A stretch of DNA of 64,000 nucleotides from Suicoccus acidiformans (GCF_003546865.1 NZ_CP023434.1:496001-560000), one strand, 5' to 3'. Numbered from the stretch's first letter, positions 46,548 to 55,465 are shown. Notes: generated by a model not told the origin, from the letters alone. Program-made: numbers and translations.

Positions 46548-47729
46548 TTAAACAGAAAAGTCATAATCGTAGCAATAGCGGTACAACTCTTTAATTTCGT
46601 CTGCTGTTGGAATACGCGGGGTATAAGCTGGGCTTCCTGATTCAATCGCATCACTAGTCATTTTATCAATATTAGCTTCAAATTCAGTTTGATCAATACC
46701 CCATTCTTTCATATTCGGCACATCCATGTGATTGCTTAATTCTTTTGTTTTCTGGATTAAGAAATCGACAGCTTCTTTGTCAGATTTGTCTTGTGTCTCC
46801 TCAGGAAGGGCATAACGTGTTAAATATGCTAAGTCTTCCTCAGCAACATCACGAATGAATTCTAAATAAGCAGGAAGCAACATTGTATTGGATATTCCAT
46901 GAGGTACATGGAATATTGCTCCAACGGGACGTGACATGCCATGGATTAAAGTGACAGATGCGTTCGAGAAGGCAACACCAGCTTGTAATGCACCAATGGC
47001 CATATTTGTCCGAGCTTCAGTGTTGTTTGGGTCATCATAAGCTTGTTGAATATTATTTAAGATAAGTTTGGCCGCATCAAGAGAGAAAATCTGAGTCATC
47101 GGGTGGGCAATTCTCGAAACGTAAGACTCAATTGCATGACATAAAGCATCTAGACCGGCAGCAGCTGTAACGTGGCCAGGAGAAGTCATAGTAAGCACTG
47201 GATCGACAATGGCTACTCTTGGAAGGAAGGCATAGTGCTTAATCATCATCTTAACGTTATTGTGTGTATTCGTTATGACGGTTACGTTTGTTACTTCTGA
47301 GCCGGTTCCCGCTGTTGTTGGAATAATAATTAGGGGCACAGAAGGCTTATCGGCAACTTTCTTATTACCGAAATAATCTCCAATATAACCACCGTTTGTT
47401 GCCACTACGGCAAGAGCTTTAGCTGTATCAATGCAACTGCCACCACCAATTGAGATAATTACATCACAATTATTCTCTTGATAAACTGACAGGGCTTCGT
47501 CTACAAATGTATCTGTCGGCTCTGTATTAGCTCCCAAGTATGATGCGCTTTCAACCCCACTAGTGGCTAGTAAGTCTGCGACTTTCTGGACATTTCCTAA
47601 CTCTTCCATAACTTGGTCACCTACAATTAAAGCACGACTACCTAAACGTTGTGCAACTTCACCTACCTTCTCAAGGGCATTGGCACCGTAATAAATTTCA
47701 GGGGGCATTTCAATTTTATGGATACTCAT
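46548..47729 (-). CDS. Iron-containing alcohol dehydrogenase
   Basis: A 393-residue group III NAD(P)-dependent dehydrogenase. Seen: the cofactor motif SIGGGSCIDTAKALAVV, then TTAGTGSEVTNVTVI, the metal-ligand region LDALCHAIESY and HGMSRPVGAIFHVPHGISN. ATG 47729 follows AAAAGGAG and is preferred over the upstream in-frame ATG. It sits 162 bases after the DeoR regulator on the same strand. Relatives act on 1,3-propanediol, lactaldehyde or ethanol. In an inositol locus it could reduce an aldehyde such as a C3 end product; this is inference. Confidence 0.88.
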   Translation of the reverse strand: MSIHKIEMPPEIYYGANALEKVGEVAQRLGSRALIVGDQVMEELGNVQKVADLLATSGVESASYLGANTEPTDTFVDEALSVYQENNCDVIISIGGGSCIDTAKALAVVATNGGYIGDYFGNKKVADKPSVPLIIIPTTAGTGSEVTNVTVITNTHNNVKMMIKHYAFLPRVAIVDPVLTMTSPGHVTAAAGLDALCHAIESYVSRIAHPMTQIFSLDAAKLILNNIQQAYDDPNNTEARTNMAIGALQAGVAFSNASVTLIHGMSRPVGAIFHVPHGISNTMLLPAYLEFIRDVAEEDLAYLTRYALPEETQDKSDKEAVDFLIQKTKELSNHMDVPNMKEWGIDQTEFEANIDKMTSDAIESGSPAYTPRIPTADEIKELYRYCYDYDFSV

Positions 47730-47891
47730 ATTTATGCTCCTTTTCAAATATTTTAAGCGACTGTTTAGATAAATCGATTGACTTCATGTGCCAGTGTAAC
47801 GATAAAATTTGCCGAACAGACCTCACCTCCTTTAGCCAAAAAACAATATCGTAGGAAAAATATACAGTATTGGTTCAAATCTTTGAGCGAA

Positions 47892-48671
47892 TTATCCATG
47901 TTGAATCAGTGAAGGATCACCTGCTAAAACATGGATATTGTATTCGTTAAAGAATTGTTGATATTCACTAGGCGGTTCTACATCCGTAACAAAGTAGTGA
48001 ATCGAATCTAAAGGGGAGTATGTTAATAATGTCGGTTGATCATACTTAGAATGGTCGGCTAACACGATTAGCTGCTTAGCAAGGTTACAGACCGTTTGTT
48101 TTATTTCCTGTTCTAAGGGGTCTGAGTTTGTCAGACCATTTTCGATTGAAAGGCCTGTACATGCAAGAAAAGCCTTGTTTATATTATAGCCTTCCAATGC
48201 CTCACCTGGTTGAGGGAAGATAAATGAGCGCGTACTCCGTTTATAGATTGATCCCACAACAATTAAGGTAATATTAGGAAAGGCATCACACTGTTCAATA
48301 ACATTTAAACTCGTTGTTAGAATTGTACACTGGATATCTTTAGGTAGATACTTCATTAACTGTGAAGTTGTTGTACCTGAATCTATGAAAATAATATCCC
48401 CATTATCGACCAGTAAACTGGCTTGTTGTCCAATGATTTCTTTCTCCTGCGCATGTTTAATTTCCCTTTGGTCAAAGGGCAGGAGTGAAACTTGTTCAAC
48501 GGCTTGGATTCCTCCATATACTTTCTTGATTGAACCTTCTTTTTCCAAAATATTCACGTCACGTCGAATTGTATTTTTAGAAACGCCGAATATCTCGCAG
48601 AGTTCATCTAAAGAAATGCTTCCTTTCTCAAAGGTTATATTCTTTATTTGTTGGATGCGTCGAGCTTTCAT
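47892..48671 (-). CDS. DeoR-family transcriptional regulator (probable inositol repressor)
   Basis: A 259-residue regulator with an N-terminal DeoR helix-turn-helix (SLDELCEIFGVSKNTIRRDV) and a C-terminal sugar-phosphate sensor domain (IIFIDSGTTTSQLMKYLP). ATG after AGAGGA. In Bacillus the inositol repressor IolR is a DeoR protein sensing an iol intermediate; this is the only regulator near the iol genes, so the same role is likely. Its promoter is a perfect TTGACA-17-TATAAT overlapped by a perfect cre site. Confidence 0.82.
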   Translation of the reverse strand: MKARRIQQIKNITFEKGSISLDELCEIFGVSKNTIRRDVNILEKEGSIKKVYGGIQAVEQVSLLPFDQREIKHAQEKEIIGQQASLLVDNGDIIFIDSGTTTSQLMKYLPKDIQCTILTTSLNVIEQCDAFPNITLIVVGSIYKRSTRSFIFPQPGEALEGYNINKAFLACTGLSIENGLTNSDPLEQEIKQTVCNLAKQLIVLADHSKYDQPTLLTYSPLDSIHYFVTDVEPPSEYQQFFNEYNIHVLAGDPSLIQHG

Positions 48672-48704
48672 ACTCGTTCCTCTTTTCTAATTTATGCTGA
48701 GCTC

Positions 48705-48733
48705 ATTATAAAATGTTATGAAAGCGTTGTCAA
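48705..48733 (-). promoter_or_regulatory. Perfect sigma-A promoter of the DeoR gene
   Basis: On the minus strand, TTGACA (48733-48728), exactly 17 bases, then TATAAT (48710-48705), 33 bases before the ATG. All twelve consensus bases match. Confidence 0.9.
48718..48732. promoter_or_regulatory. Catabolite-responsive element (cre)
   Basis: ATGAAAGCGTTGTCA matches the CcpA-site consensus WTGNAANCGNWNNCW at every defined position. It covers the -35 box and spacer of the DeoR promoter, so CcpA binding would block RNA polymerase. Confidence 0.85.
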
Positions 48734-49869
48734 GTCTTGGGTAAGTTCTTGTATGAGGAATAGGCTGAGTAAATTATTTATTCCATAAAGTTATTAAGCC
48801 AATATTTTGAATAATCTCTTTATTATTTCAGAGCAATAAATATACCAGACTTACCCAAAAGGTTATCAAAATATACGTTTTATTTCAAATGCCGAAGAGT
48901 ATTTTTAGGTTTACTACTAAAATTGTTGACAGAATATAAGTAGTCAGTTTTCGCTCCTATCATGTATTTACGTAGGTGTTATTCTTTGCCATATATCAAG
49001 TCAACTCAACAAGTGAATGTCTTAAATAATGATGACAGTTTTCCCTTAAAGAACTATTAAGAAATTCATTTAACATAATCATATGTAAGCTGACGATTCA
49101 AATAAATAACTACTAAATCACCAATACTTACTCCTTCAAAAAGAAAGGGGTATATTCTTTTAAGGGTCACTGAATTAGTACTAATAGTGTTGTTAAGGGT
49201 CTGGAAGCATAACCGATACTTGAGGCGACTTCTAATCCTAACCTATCAACATTTAAAGTGGGGCCGGATATCTAATGGCTTCTGCAGTGGTGGTAAGCGA
49301 CATAAAATTGTTAGAATAATTGTGATAATTAGTGATTTCCCAAAGACGGCCGAGTTGTCGAGGCAATAAAAGGAGCTAAGTATACAAGGTCGCTTAAACG
49401 TGCAATAGGAAAGAGTAAGATTAGTGCTGAGAACAGAGTCAACATTAAAAGCAATCAGTCTAGGATACTCATGAATGTAAGTTACTTTATCGTACTTCAA
49501 AGAACCCAATAATTAATTTAAGAATTTGATAAATGGCGGGAAAATTACTGTAAAGGAGCTAGGATATGCTAATTGTGACGAAACATAGTTATATAAACCA
49601 ACTCCAATTTAAGGGCATTATCTATACTGGTGAACTTAGATAGACCTACTAAAAAAGAAAAAAACGAAAAATAGCCGACATGGTAAGTATTTGTCCAAAT
49701 TCTATAAATCACTTAATTCACCTGTAAATCATAAACAACATTATAGGTATATATAACAACAATTGTAAACTCGGGGAGATATTATGGGGATTAATTGTAT
49801 CCCAAGATAATTCTAATGAATACTTAATCAAAATATCTCAAAATATTATCATAAAATACCCAAAAAGAC
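48734..49869. other. 1.1-kb intergenic region without recognisable genes
   Basis: Between the divergent DeoR and iolG genes. Short open frames (for example 49187-49369) lack ribosome sites and recognisable motifs. No tRNA, riboswitch or IS end was recognised. The length is unusual for this compact genome and suggests decayed DNA. Confidence 0.5.
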
Positions 49870-49898
49870 TTTACTTTTTAAAAGAAGTGGTATATTAT
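49870..49898 (+). promoter_or_regulatory. Promoter of the iolG-iolE operon
   Basis: TTTACT (49870-49875), 17 bases, TATTAT (49893-49898), 41 bases before the first gene. Transcription would start near 49905, at the edge of the cre site. Confidence 0.65.
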
Positions 49899-49905
49899 GA
49901 CCTTA

Positions 49906-49919
49906 GGAAAACGTTTTCA
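49906..49919. promoter_or_regulatory. Catabolite-responsive element (cre)
   Basis: GGAAAACGTTTTCA differs from the palindromic cre TGAAAACGTTTTCA at one base. Placed at the expected transcription start, it would act as a roadblock for the inositol genes when better sugars are present. Confidence 0.75.
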
Positions 49920-49938
49920 GACTTAAGGAGGAGAAGGA

Positions 49939-50964
49939 ATGGAAAAACTGAATGTTGGTATTGTAGGTTTAGGGAGACTTGGGAAAATACACGCGCATCA
50001 TTTAGCTGAGTCAATCGGTGCATTTCACTTATACGCAGCGTGTAGTGTTGTCGACTCTGAATTAGATTATGCCAAAGAGAATCTTGGCGTTGAGAAAGTC
50101 TATCGTGATTACGGTGAAATGTTAGCAGATGATGCAATCGATGCAGTTGTACTAGTTACACCGTCTCACCAACACTGTGGTCAAATTATCCAAGGCTTAG
50201 AAGCAGGAAAGCATGTCTTTTGTGAGAAACCGCTAGGTTTAGAGCTTGAGGAGATGTTACGGGTTGAAAAGGCAGTAGAAGAACATCCAAACCAAGTATT
50301 CATGCTCGGCTTTATGCGTCGATATGATGAAAGTTATATGTACGCTAAAGAGCTTGTAGACCAAGGAGAGATTGGGGATGTAACGCTCATTCGTTGCTAT
50401 GGAATCGATCCCAACTCAGGCATGGAATCATTCATTGAATTCTGTAAGAATTCAAGCAGTGGTGGCTTGTTCTTAGATATGGCGATTCATGATATTGATC
50501 TCATTCGTTGGTTTACTGGGCAAGAAATTTCTAAAGTATGGGCACTAGGAAATAATATTGCCTATCCAATTTTAGATGAATTAGGCGATACAGAAACCGG
50601 CGCAGCCTTATGCAAATTAGAAAATAATGCGATTGGTATTATGGTTGCGGGCCGTAATGCAGCGCACGGTTATCATGTAGAGACTGAAATCATTGGAACA
50701 AAAGGATCGCTACGTATCGCGAATCTTCAAGAGAAAAATTTAGTCACCATATTAAATGAGCATGGAGCAGTCCGACCTATGTCACAGAATTTCCCTGAAC
50801 GCTTTAAAGGTGCATTCTTGAATGAATTGACACAGTTTGCAAAATACATTAACAACAATCAGAAAGCTCCAATTTCCGTTAAAGATGGAATTCGTGCAAC
50901 ACAAGCAGCGATTGCTTGTGGTGAGTCGATGGACTCAGGAGAATTAGTAAGTATTGAATATTAA
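49939..50964 (+). CDS. iolG: Inositol 2-dehydrogenase-type oxidoreductase (Gfo/Idh/MocA)
   Basis: A 341-residue NAD-dependent sugar dehydrogenase. Rossmann loop GIVGLGRLGKIHAHHLAES at the N-terminus, catalytic K97 in CEKPLG, and D180/H184 in LDMAIHDIDLIRWF. ATG after AAGGAGGAG. First gene of the first iol transcript. A second member of the family lies at 53509, so one may act on myo-inositol and the other on scyllo-, chiro- or D-inositol isomers; which is which cannot be told from the sequence. Confidence 0.85.
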   Translation: MEKLNVGIVGLGRLGKIHAHHLAESIGAFHLYAACSVVDSELDYAKENLGVEKVYRDYGEMLADDAIDAVVLVTPSHQHCGQIIQGLEAGKHVFCEKPLGLELEEMLRVEKAVEEHPNQVFMLGFMRRYDESYMYAKELVDQGEIGDVTLIRCYGIDPNSGMESFIEFCKNSSSGGLFLDMAIHDIDLIRWFTGQEISKVWALGNNIAYPILDELGDTETGAALCKLENNAIGIMVAGRNAAHGYHVETEIIGTKGSLRIANLQEKNLVTILNEHGAVRPMSQNFPERFKGAFLNELTQFAKYINNNQKAPISVKDGIRATQAAIACGESMDSGELVSIEY

Positions 50965-50985
50965 TTAATATAGGAGGAATATTAA

Positions 50986-51867
50986 ATGATTAAATTAGGA
51001 GTTGCCCCAATTGCTTGGACAAATGATGACATGCCTGAATTAGGTTCAGAAAACACATTTGAGCAATGTATTAGCGAGATGGCTTTAGCAGGTTATACAG
51101 GCACAGAGATTGGGAATAAGTATCCAAAGGACCCGGAAACTTTAAAAGCTTATCTCGAGCCACGTGGCTTAGAAGTGGCGAGTGCTTGGTTCAGTGCTTA
51201 TTTAACAGTTGAGCCATTCGAAAGAACAGCGGAGCGCTTCATTGAACATCGTGATTTCTTGCATGCAATGGGTGCAAAAGTTATTGTTGTATCAGAGCAA
51301 GGTCATAGTATTCAAGGACAAGAAGATACACCAGTCTTTGAAGATAAACCATATTTCACAGATGATGAATGGAACTTATTAACGGAAGGGCTTGAAAAAC
51401 TCGGAGAGTTAGCTCATGAGAAAGATATGGAAATTGTCTACCATCACCACATGGGTACTGGGGTTCAAACGACAGAAGAAATTGACCGCTTAATGGAGAA
51501 TACAGATCCAGCCAAAGTATCACTTCTATTTGACACAGGACATCTGGTTTATTCTGGTGAGGATCCAATTGAAATTTATGAGAGATATAGTGATCGTATT
51601 AAACATATTCATTTTAAAGATATTCGCAAAGAAAAAATGGAAGAAGTTAAAGCTAATAAAGATAGCTTCTTAACCGGTGTTCGTAAAGGTGCCTTTACCG
51701 TTCCTGGAGATGGCATGATTGATTTTAAACCAATCTGGGAGAAAATAAATCAAGCAGGCTACGAAGGTTGGATTGTAGTTGAAGCTGAACAAGACCCCGC
51801 AGTCGCAAATCCTTTCTTATACGCTCAAAAAGCTCGAGAGTATATTAAAGATGTGACCGGTTTATAA
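50986..51867 (+). CDS. iolE: Inosose dehydratase (2-keto-myo-inositol dehydratase)
   Basis: A 293-residue TIM-barrel enzyme removing water from 2-keto-myo-inositol. The N-terminal GVAPIAWTNDDMPELG and GTEIGNKYPKD are diagnostic of IolE; metal ligands lie in VYHHHMGTGVQT, LLFDTGHL, HIHFKDIR and VVEAEQD. ATG after ATAGGAGG, 21 bases after the first dehydrogenase gene. Confidence 0.92.
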   Translation: MIKLGVAPIAWTNDDMPELGSENTFEQCISEMALAGYTGTEIGNKYPKDPETLKAYLEPRGLEVASAWFSAYLTVEPFERTAERFIEHRDFLHAMGAKVIVVSEQGHSIQGQEDTPVFEDKPYFTDDEWNLLTEGLEKLGELAHEKDMEIVYHHHMGTGVQTTEEIDRLMENTDPAKVSLLFDTGHLVYSGEDPIEIYERYSDRIKHIHFKDIRKEKMEEVKANKDSFLTGVRKGAFTVPGDGMIDFKPIWEKINQAGYEGWIVVEAEQDPAVANPFLYAQKAREYIKDVTGL

Positions 51868-51891
51868 AAATCCTAGAAGGAGAAATTTGAT

Positions 51892-53487
51892 ATGAGTATT
51901 TTAATTTGGGGAAGTTTTCTGCTAATTGTAGCAGCTGTATGGATATATGCGTATCAAAAATCTCGCTCTGTGAACATTGAAAGTGCAGAAGGTTATTTCA
52001 TGGGAGGCCGTAGTCTTACGGCTCTCCCGATTGCTGGAACGATTATAATGACAAACTTGTCAACAGAGCAGATTGTAGGTCAGAATGCCCAAAGTTATGT
52101 GGCTGGGATGGAAGTTATGGCTTGGGAAGTTACTGCTACAGTAGCTATCGTAGCTTTAGCCCTAGTTTTCTTGCCAAGATATTTTGAGTTCGGTATTAAT
52201 ACGATATCTGATTTGCTTGAAATTCGCTATGACACAACTGTAAAGCGTATTGTATCGGCATTATTCATCTTTACGTATATGTCTTCTTTCCTGCCTGTGG
52301 TTTTATATTCAGGAGCATTGGTTTTTGACCAAATTTTCGATGTGAGCGGAACGTTCGGTTTAGATCCTTTTGTGTCCGTTGTAGTCGTGGTTGTTGGAAT
52401 TGGAATCGTTGGGATTCTCTACCTTTTGATGGGTGGACTTTCCCTTAGTGCAAACAGTGATACAATTTATGGGGTAGGATTATTAGTAGTAGGGTTATTG
52501 ATACCTTTCTTAGGTGTGCGGATGATTGGAGATGGATCATTTTTAGCAGGACTGCAATCAATTCAAGCTACTACACCAGAGCTATTGAACTCAGTGGGAG
52601 CTCTGGACTCTGACATTGTTCCTTGGCCGACTTTAGTGCTTGGTTTATTCTTTAATAACTTGTACTTCTGGTGCTGTAATCAAATGATTATTCAGAAAGC
52701 TTTCTCAGCCAAAAATCTCGGAGAAGCTCAAAAAGCGTCTTTCTTAGTCGGTATCTTTAAGACTGTCGCTGCTCTATTCCTTGTATTTCCAGGTATTGTC
52801 GGACGCAACCTCTTCGGGGATTCATTCCTTAATAATCCGGATATTGTTTATCCGACACTGGTCAATACTGTGTTGCCTGTTGTTCTTAAAGGTGTCTTTG
52901 CGGCAGTTATTTTCGGAGCTGTGCTATCTTCTTTCGCAGGTGCGCTTAATTCCACAGCAACACTTTTCGCTTTAGACTTTTATAAACCGATGATTAATCC
53001 AGAAGCCGATGACAAGAAAGTCGCGCGTATTGGTAAATTGTCAACGGTTGTTGTCGGGGTTATTTCTGTTGTGATTGCACCGTTTATTGCATTCGCGCCG
53101 GCTGGACTCTATCAATTTGTTCAAGAGTTTAATGGACTATACAATATTTCGTTGCTAGTGATTATTCTCTTCGCTTTCTACTCAAAGACAGCGACAACAA
53201 AAGCAGCCAAAGCGACAATGGTTGTTCATATTGTTCTTTATGCTGCTTCTAAATTTGTCTTGGCAGATGTTCATTATCTTTATGTGTGGAGTGCGCTCTT
53301 CTTCATCGATGCTCTAGTTATGTGGGCCGTATCTAAGTTCAGCTCAGAAGGGGAATTTGTTTTGGAGGCTTTTGAAACGAATGTTGATTCCACGCCGTAT
53401 AAGCACGCGAATGTTGTGGGCGCTGTGTTGATTATTTTGGTTATTCTTACATACCTTGCCTTTTCACCTTTAGGCTTAGGTGCATAA
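51892..53487 (+). CDS. Sodium:solute symporter (SSS family), probable inositol transporter
   Basis: A 531-residue membrane protein with about 13-14 hydrophobic segments of the SLC5-like fold. Features: GYFMGGRSLTALPIAGTIIM, then NLSTEQIVGQNAQSYVAGME near the first membrane helices and FGAVLSSFAGALNSTATLFA in the conserved core. ATG after AGAAGGAG. Placed between iolE and the second iolG, it is the only complete carrier in the iol block, so myo-inositol (or an isomer) is the likely substrate. Confidence 0.85.
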   Translation: MSILIWGSFLLIVAAVWIYAYQKSRSVNIESAEGYFMGGRSLTALPIAGTIIMTNLSTEQIVGQNAQSYVAGMEVMAWEVTATVAIVALALVFLPRYFEFGINTISDLLEIRYDTTVKRIVSALFIFTYMSSFLPVVLYSGALVFDQIFDVSGTFGLDPFVSVVVVVVGIGIVGILYLLMGGLSLSANSDTIYGVGLLVVGLLIPFLGVRMIGDGSFLAGLQSIQATTPELLNSVGALDSDIVPWPTLVLGLFFNNLYFWCCNQMIIQKAFSAKNLGEAQKASFLVGIFKTVAALFLVFPGIVGRNLFGDSFLNNPDIVYPTLVNTVLPVVLKGVFAAVIFGAVLSSFAGALNSTATLFALDFYKPMINPEADDKKVARIGKLSTVVVGVISVVIAPFIAFAPAGLYQFVQEFNGLYNISLLVIILFAFYSKTATTKAAKATMVVHIVLYAASKFVLADVHYLYVWSALFFIDALVMWAVSKFSSEGEFVLEAFETNVDSTPYKHANVVGAVLIILVILTYLAFSPLGLGA

Positions 53488-53508
53488 CAGACTTTAGGAG
53501 GTAAAATT

Positions 53509-54510
53509 ATGAAAAATGTTAATGTTGGTATTATCGGTTTTGGACGCATTGGGAAAATTCATTTCGATCATCTTACTAAAATCCCTGGAACAAAAGTGAC
53601 GAAAGTTGCGGATCCTTACTTTGATGATGAAGCTTTTGCAGCTCAATTTGAAACAGATTTTATTAAAGATGGAGCAGAGATAATTGCAGATGAATCAATT
53701 GATGCAGTATACATTTGTTGTCCAACGGACCAGCATATCTACTGGATTAAAGAAGCAGCACAAGCCGGGAAACATATCTTCTGTGAAAAACCAATAAGTG
53801 ATTCAGATGAAGAGACACTTGCAGCATTTGACATTGTCAAGGAGAGTGGCGTAAAATTCCAATTAGGTGTAAATCGTCGTTTCGATCGCAACTTTTCAGG
53901 GATTCGTGAGTATATTGAGGAAGGTCGTATTGGACAACCTCAATTATTAGCCATCAATTCTTATGACCCAGAAGCTCCGCCACTATCTTATGTGGAGGTA
54001 TCTGGTGGACTGTTCTTCGATATGATGATCCATGACTTTGATATGGCACGTTATATTATGGGTTCAGAAGTCACGGAAGTATTTGCCGTTGGGGAGGCGC
54101 TGATTAATGAAGATATTAAACAATACGGTGACGTTGACACTGCAATTGTTACACTAAAATTTGCAAATGGTGCGATTGGCACGATTACTAACAGCCGTCA
54201 AGCTGTGTATGGTTACGATCAACGTTTAGAAGTATTGGGATCTGAAGGTGGAGTAGAAGCAAAGAACGAGTTAAATAACCAAATTATTGTTTCTGACCGA
54301 GAAGGAAGTCATCATTCAAATCCTCAACACTTCTTCTTAGAGCGTTACGCAGCAGCTTACGCGGAAGAAGACCGTGAATTTATTGAAGCGATTCAAAATG
54401 ACACCGATACACCTGTTGCCTTTGAAGATGGAATTATGGCTCAACGCCTTGCTTTTGCAGCACAGGAATCCTACCAAACAGGGAAGCCAGTACAGGTTCA
54501 ATTAATGTAA
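53509..54510 (+). CDS. iolG: myo-Inositol 2-dehydrogenase (Gfo/Idh/MocA), second copy
   Basis: A 333-residue NAD-dependent dehydrogenase. Rossmann loop GIIGFGRIGKIHFDHL, catalytic K94 in CEKPIS, and D171/H175 in FFDMMIHDFDMARY. Its MIHDFDMARY region and C-terminal EDREFIEAI are closer to classical IolG than the first copy. ATG after AGGAGG. It lies 21 bases after the transporter and 13 bases before a PTS IIB gene. Confidence 0.9.
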   Translation: MKNVNVGIIGFGRIGKIHFDHLTKIPGTKVTKVADPYFDDEAFAAQFETDFIKDGAEIIADESIDAVYICCPTDQHIYWIKEAAQAGKHIFCEKPISDSDEETLAAFDIVKESGVKFQLGVNRRFDRNFSGIREYIEEGRIGQPQLLAINSYDPEAPPLSYVEVSGGLFFDMMIHDFDMARYIMGSEVTEVFAVGEALINEDIKQYGDVDTAIVTLKFANGAIGTITNSRQAVYGYDQRLEVLGSEGGVEAKNELNNQIIVSDREGSHHSNPQHFFLERYAAAYAEEDREFIEAIQNDTDTPVAFEDGIMAQRLAFAAQESYQTGKPVQVQLM

Positions 54511-54523
54511 CTAGGGGGAAGCA

Positions 54524-54847
54524 ATGGAGAAGAAGATATTAATTATTTGTGAGGCGGGTATTAGTGCATCACTATTTGTATCAAAATTTATCGAAGAGTC
54601 TAAACGCAATTTAGATAACTTTATTGTGGAATACGCTCCAATCGGTCGTGTTCAAGATAAACTCTCACAAGATAAATACGATGTAATTGTTCTAACGCCT
54701 CAGGTTAGACGTCATGAAGACGTTATCGGGTCAGCAGTTAAGGAAGCCGAGGGTAGCTCTAAGATGGTCTTTATTTCAGAAGGTGATTTTTCTACCATGA
54801 ATATCGCAAACATTTATGGCGATGTTAAAGAGGTCTTAGCGCAGTAA
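54524..54847 (+). CDS. PTS subunit IIB, lactose/cellobiose type (orphan)
   Basis: A 107-residue phosphocarrier with the P-loop CEAGISAS starting at C9, the CelB/LicB fold. ATG after AGGGGGAAG, 13 bases after iolG, so it is the last gene of the first iol transcript, before a terminator. No IIC is found in the window for it; the matching IIA type is encoded convergently at 55406. Either the IIC is elsewhere or the pair serves regulation. This combination is not part of known iol operons that I can recall. Confidence 0.85.
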   Translation: MEKKILIICEAGISASLFVSKFIEESKRNLDNFIVEYAPIGRVQDKLSQDKYDVIVLTPQVRRHEDVIGSAVKEAEGSSKMVFISEGDFSTMNIANIYGDVKEVLAQ

Positions 54848-54850
54848 ATT

Positions 54851-54888
54851 AAAAAGAGAAGGACGTGATGACGTTCTTCTCTTTTTTT
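54851..54888 (+). terminator. Terminator of the iolG-iolE-IIB transcript
   Basis: AAAAGAGAAGGACGT pairs with ACGTTCTTCTCTTTT with one bulged or mismatched base and is followed by T7. Confidence 0.88.
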
Positions 54889-55043
54889 GAATTTATTGAA
54901 TAAAACTTCCTGTTATTCATTTGCGCATCAACATATAAATAAAGGTTATATCTCTAATCGTGTCAACACTTGCTCATCGTAAGGAGCGACTGTTAAAAGG
55001 AGAAGCTTTCAAGCAGTAGTGAATGACTGATATTTAGACTGAG

Positions 55044-55084
55044 TAAAAACATGGCTGACCCCTTTTAAGGTCAACCATGTTTTT
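55044..55084. terminator. Terminator of the orphan IIA gene
   Basis: AAAAACATGGCTGACC pairs with GGTCAACCATGTTTTT with one mismatch. On the minus strand it begins at the IIA stop codon and ends in T5. It can also stop plus-strand transcription. Confidence 0.82.
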
Positions 55085-55406
55085 AGGACGTTGTTAAATT
55101 GCTTTGAATAAGTTTGTACATATTAATAAGTTCTTTAGTTAGGCTAAGTTCAGTCATGGCTGTCATTAAGTGATCTTGGGCATGAACAGTTAATAAATCG
55201 ATGGATATTATTTCCCCTTGTGCTTGTTTGGTAAGGAAGTTCGTTTGAATATTATGTGCTTGATGAATGTAATCTTCTGCTTGGGTAAGGTGCTCGCTAC
55301 TTAAGTCAAAATTACCATTTTTAGCAGTATCCAATGCGTCTTTGCAATGATTTTTGCAATGTGCACTGTGAAGAATTATTGTAAGAATCTCTTCTTGTAT
55401 CTCCAT
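55083..55406 (-). CDS. PTS subunit IIA, lactose/cellobiose type (orphan)
   Basis: A 107-residue helical phosphocarrier with active-site H75 in LLTVHAQDHLMTA, the LacF/CelC signature. ATG after AAAGGAG. It is transcribed alone on the minus strand from a near-perfect promoter (55437-55465), convergent to the IIB gene at 54524 and divergent from iolB. With no IIC nearby, a phospho-signalling role or a partner elsewhere in the genome is possible. Confidence 0.88.
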   Translation of the reverse strand: MEIQEEILTIILHSAHCKNHCKDALDTAKNGNFDLSSEHLTQAEDYIHQAHNIQTNFLTKQAQGEIISIDLLTVHAQDHLMTAMTELSLTKELINMYKLIQSNLTTS

Positions 55407-55436
55407 AATGTGCTCCTTTCAGAATACTATAGGTGA

Positions 55437-55465
55437 ATTATAGTGCTAAATCATGATTTTTTCAA
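55437..55465 (-). promoter_or_regulatory. Sigma-A promoter of the orphan IIA gene
   Basis: On the minus strand, TTGAAA (55465-55460), 17 bases, TATAAT (55442-55437), 30 bases before the ATG. Eleven of twelve consensus bases match. Confidence 0.82.

Noticed and set aside
47700..47850. Small leader peptide before the alcohol dehydrogenase (AAAGGAGGTGAGG followed by about 36 codons)
   Set aside because: The only start codon in frame lies inside the would-be ribosome site, and the peptide shows no leader-like codon pattern.
49187..49509. Short open frames in the 1.1-kb gap
   Set aside because: No ribosome sites, no motifs, and poor codon pattern.
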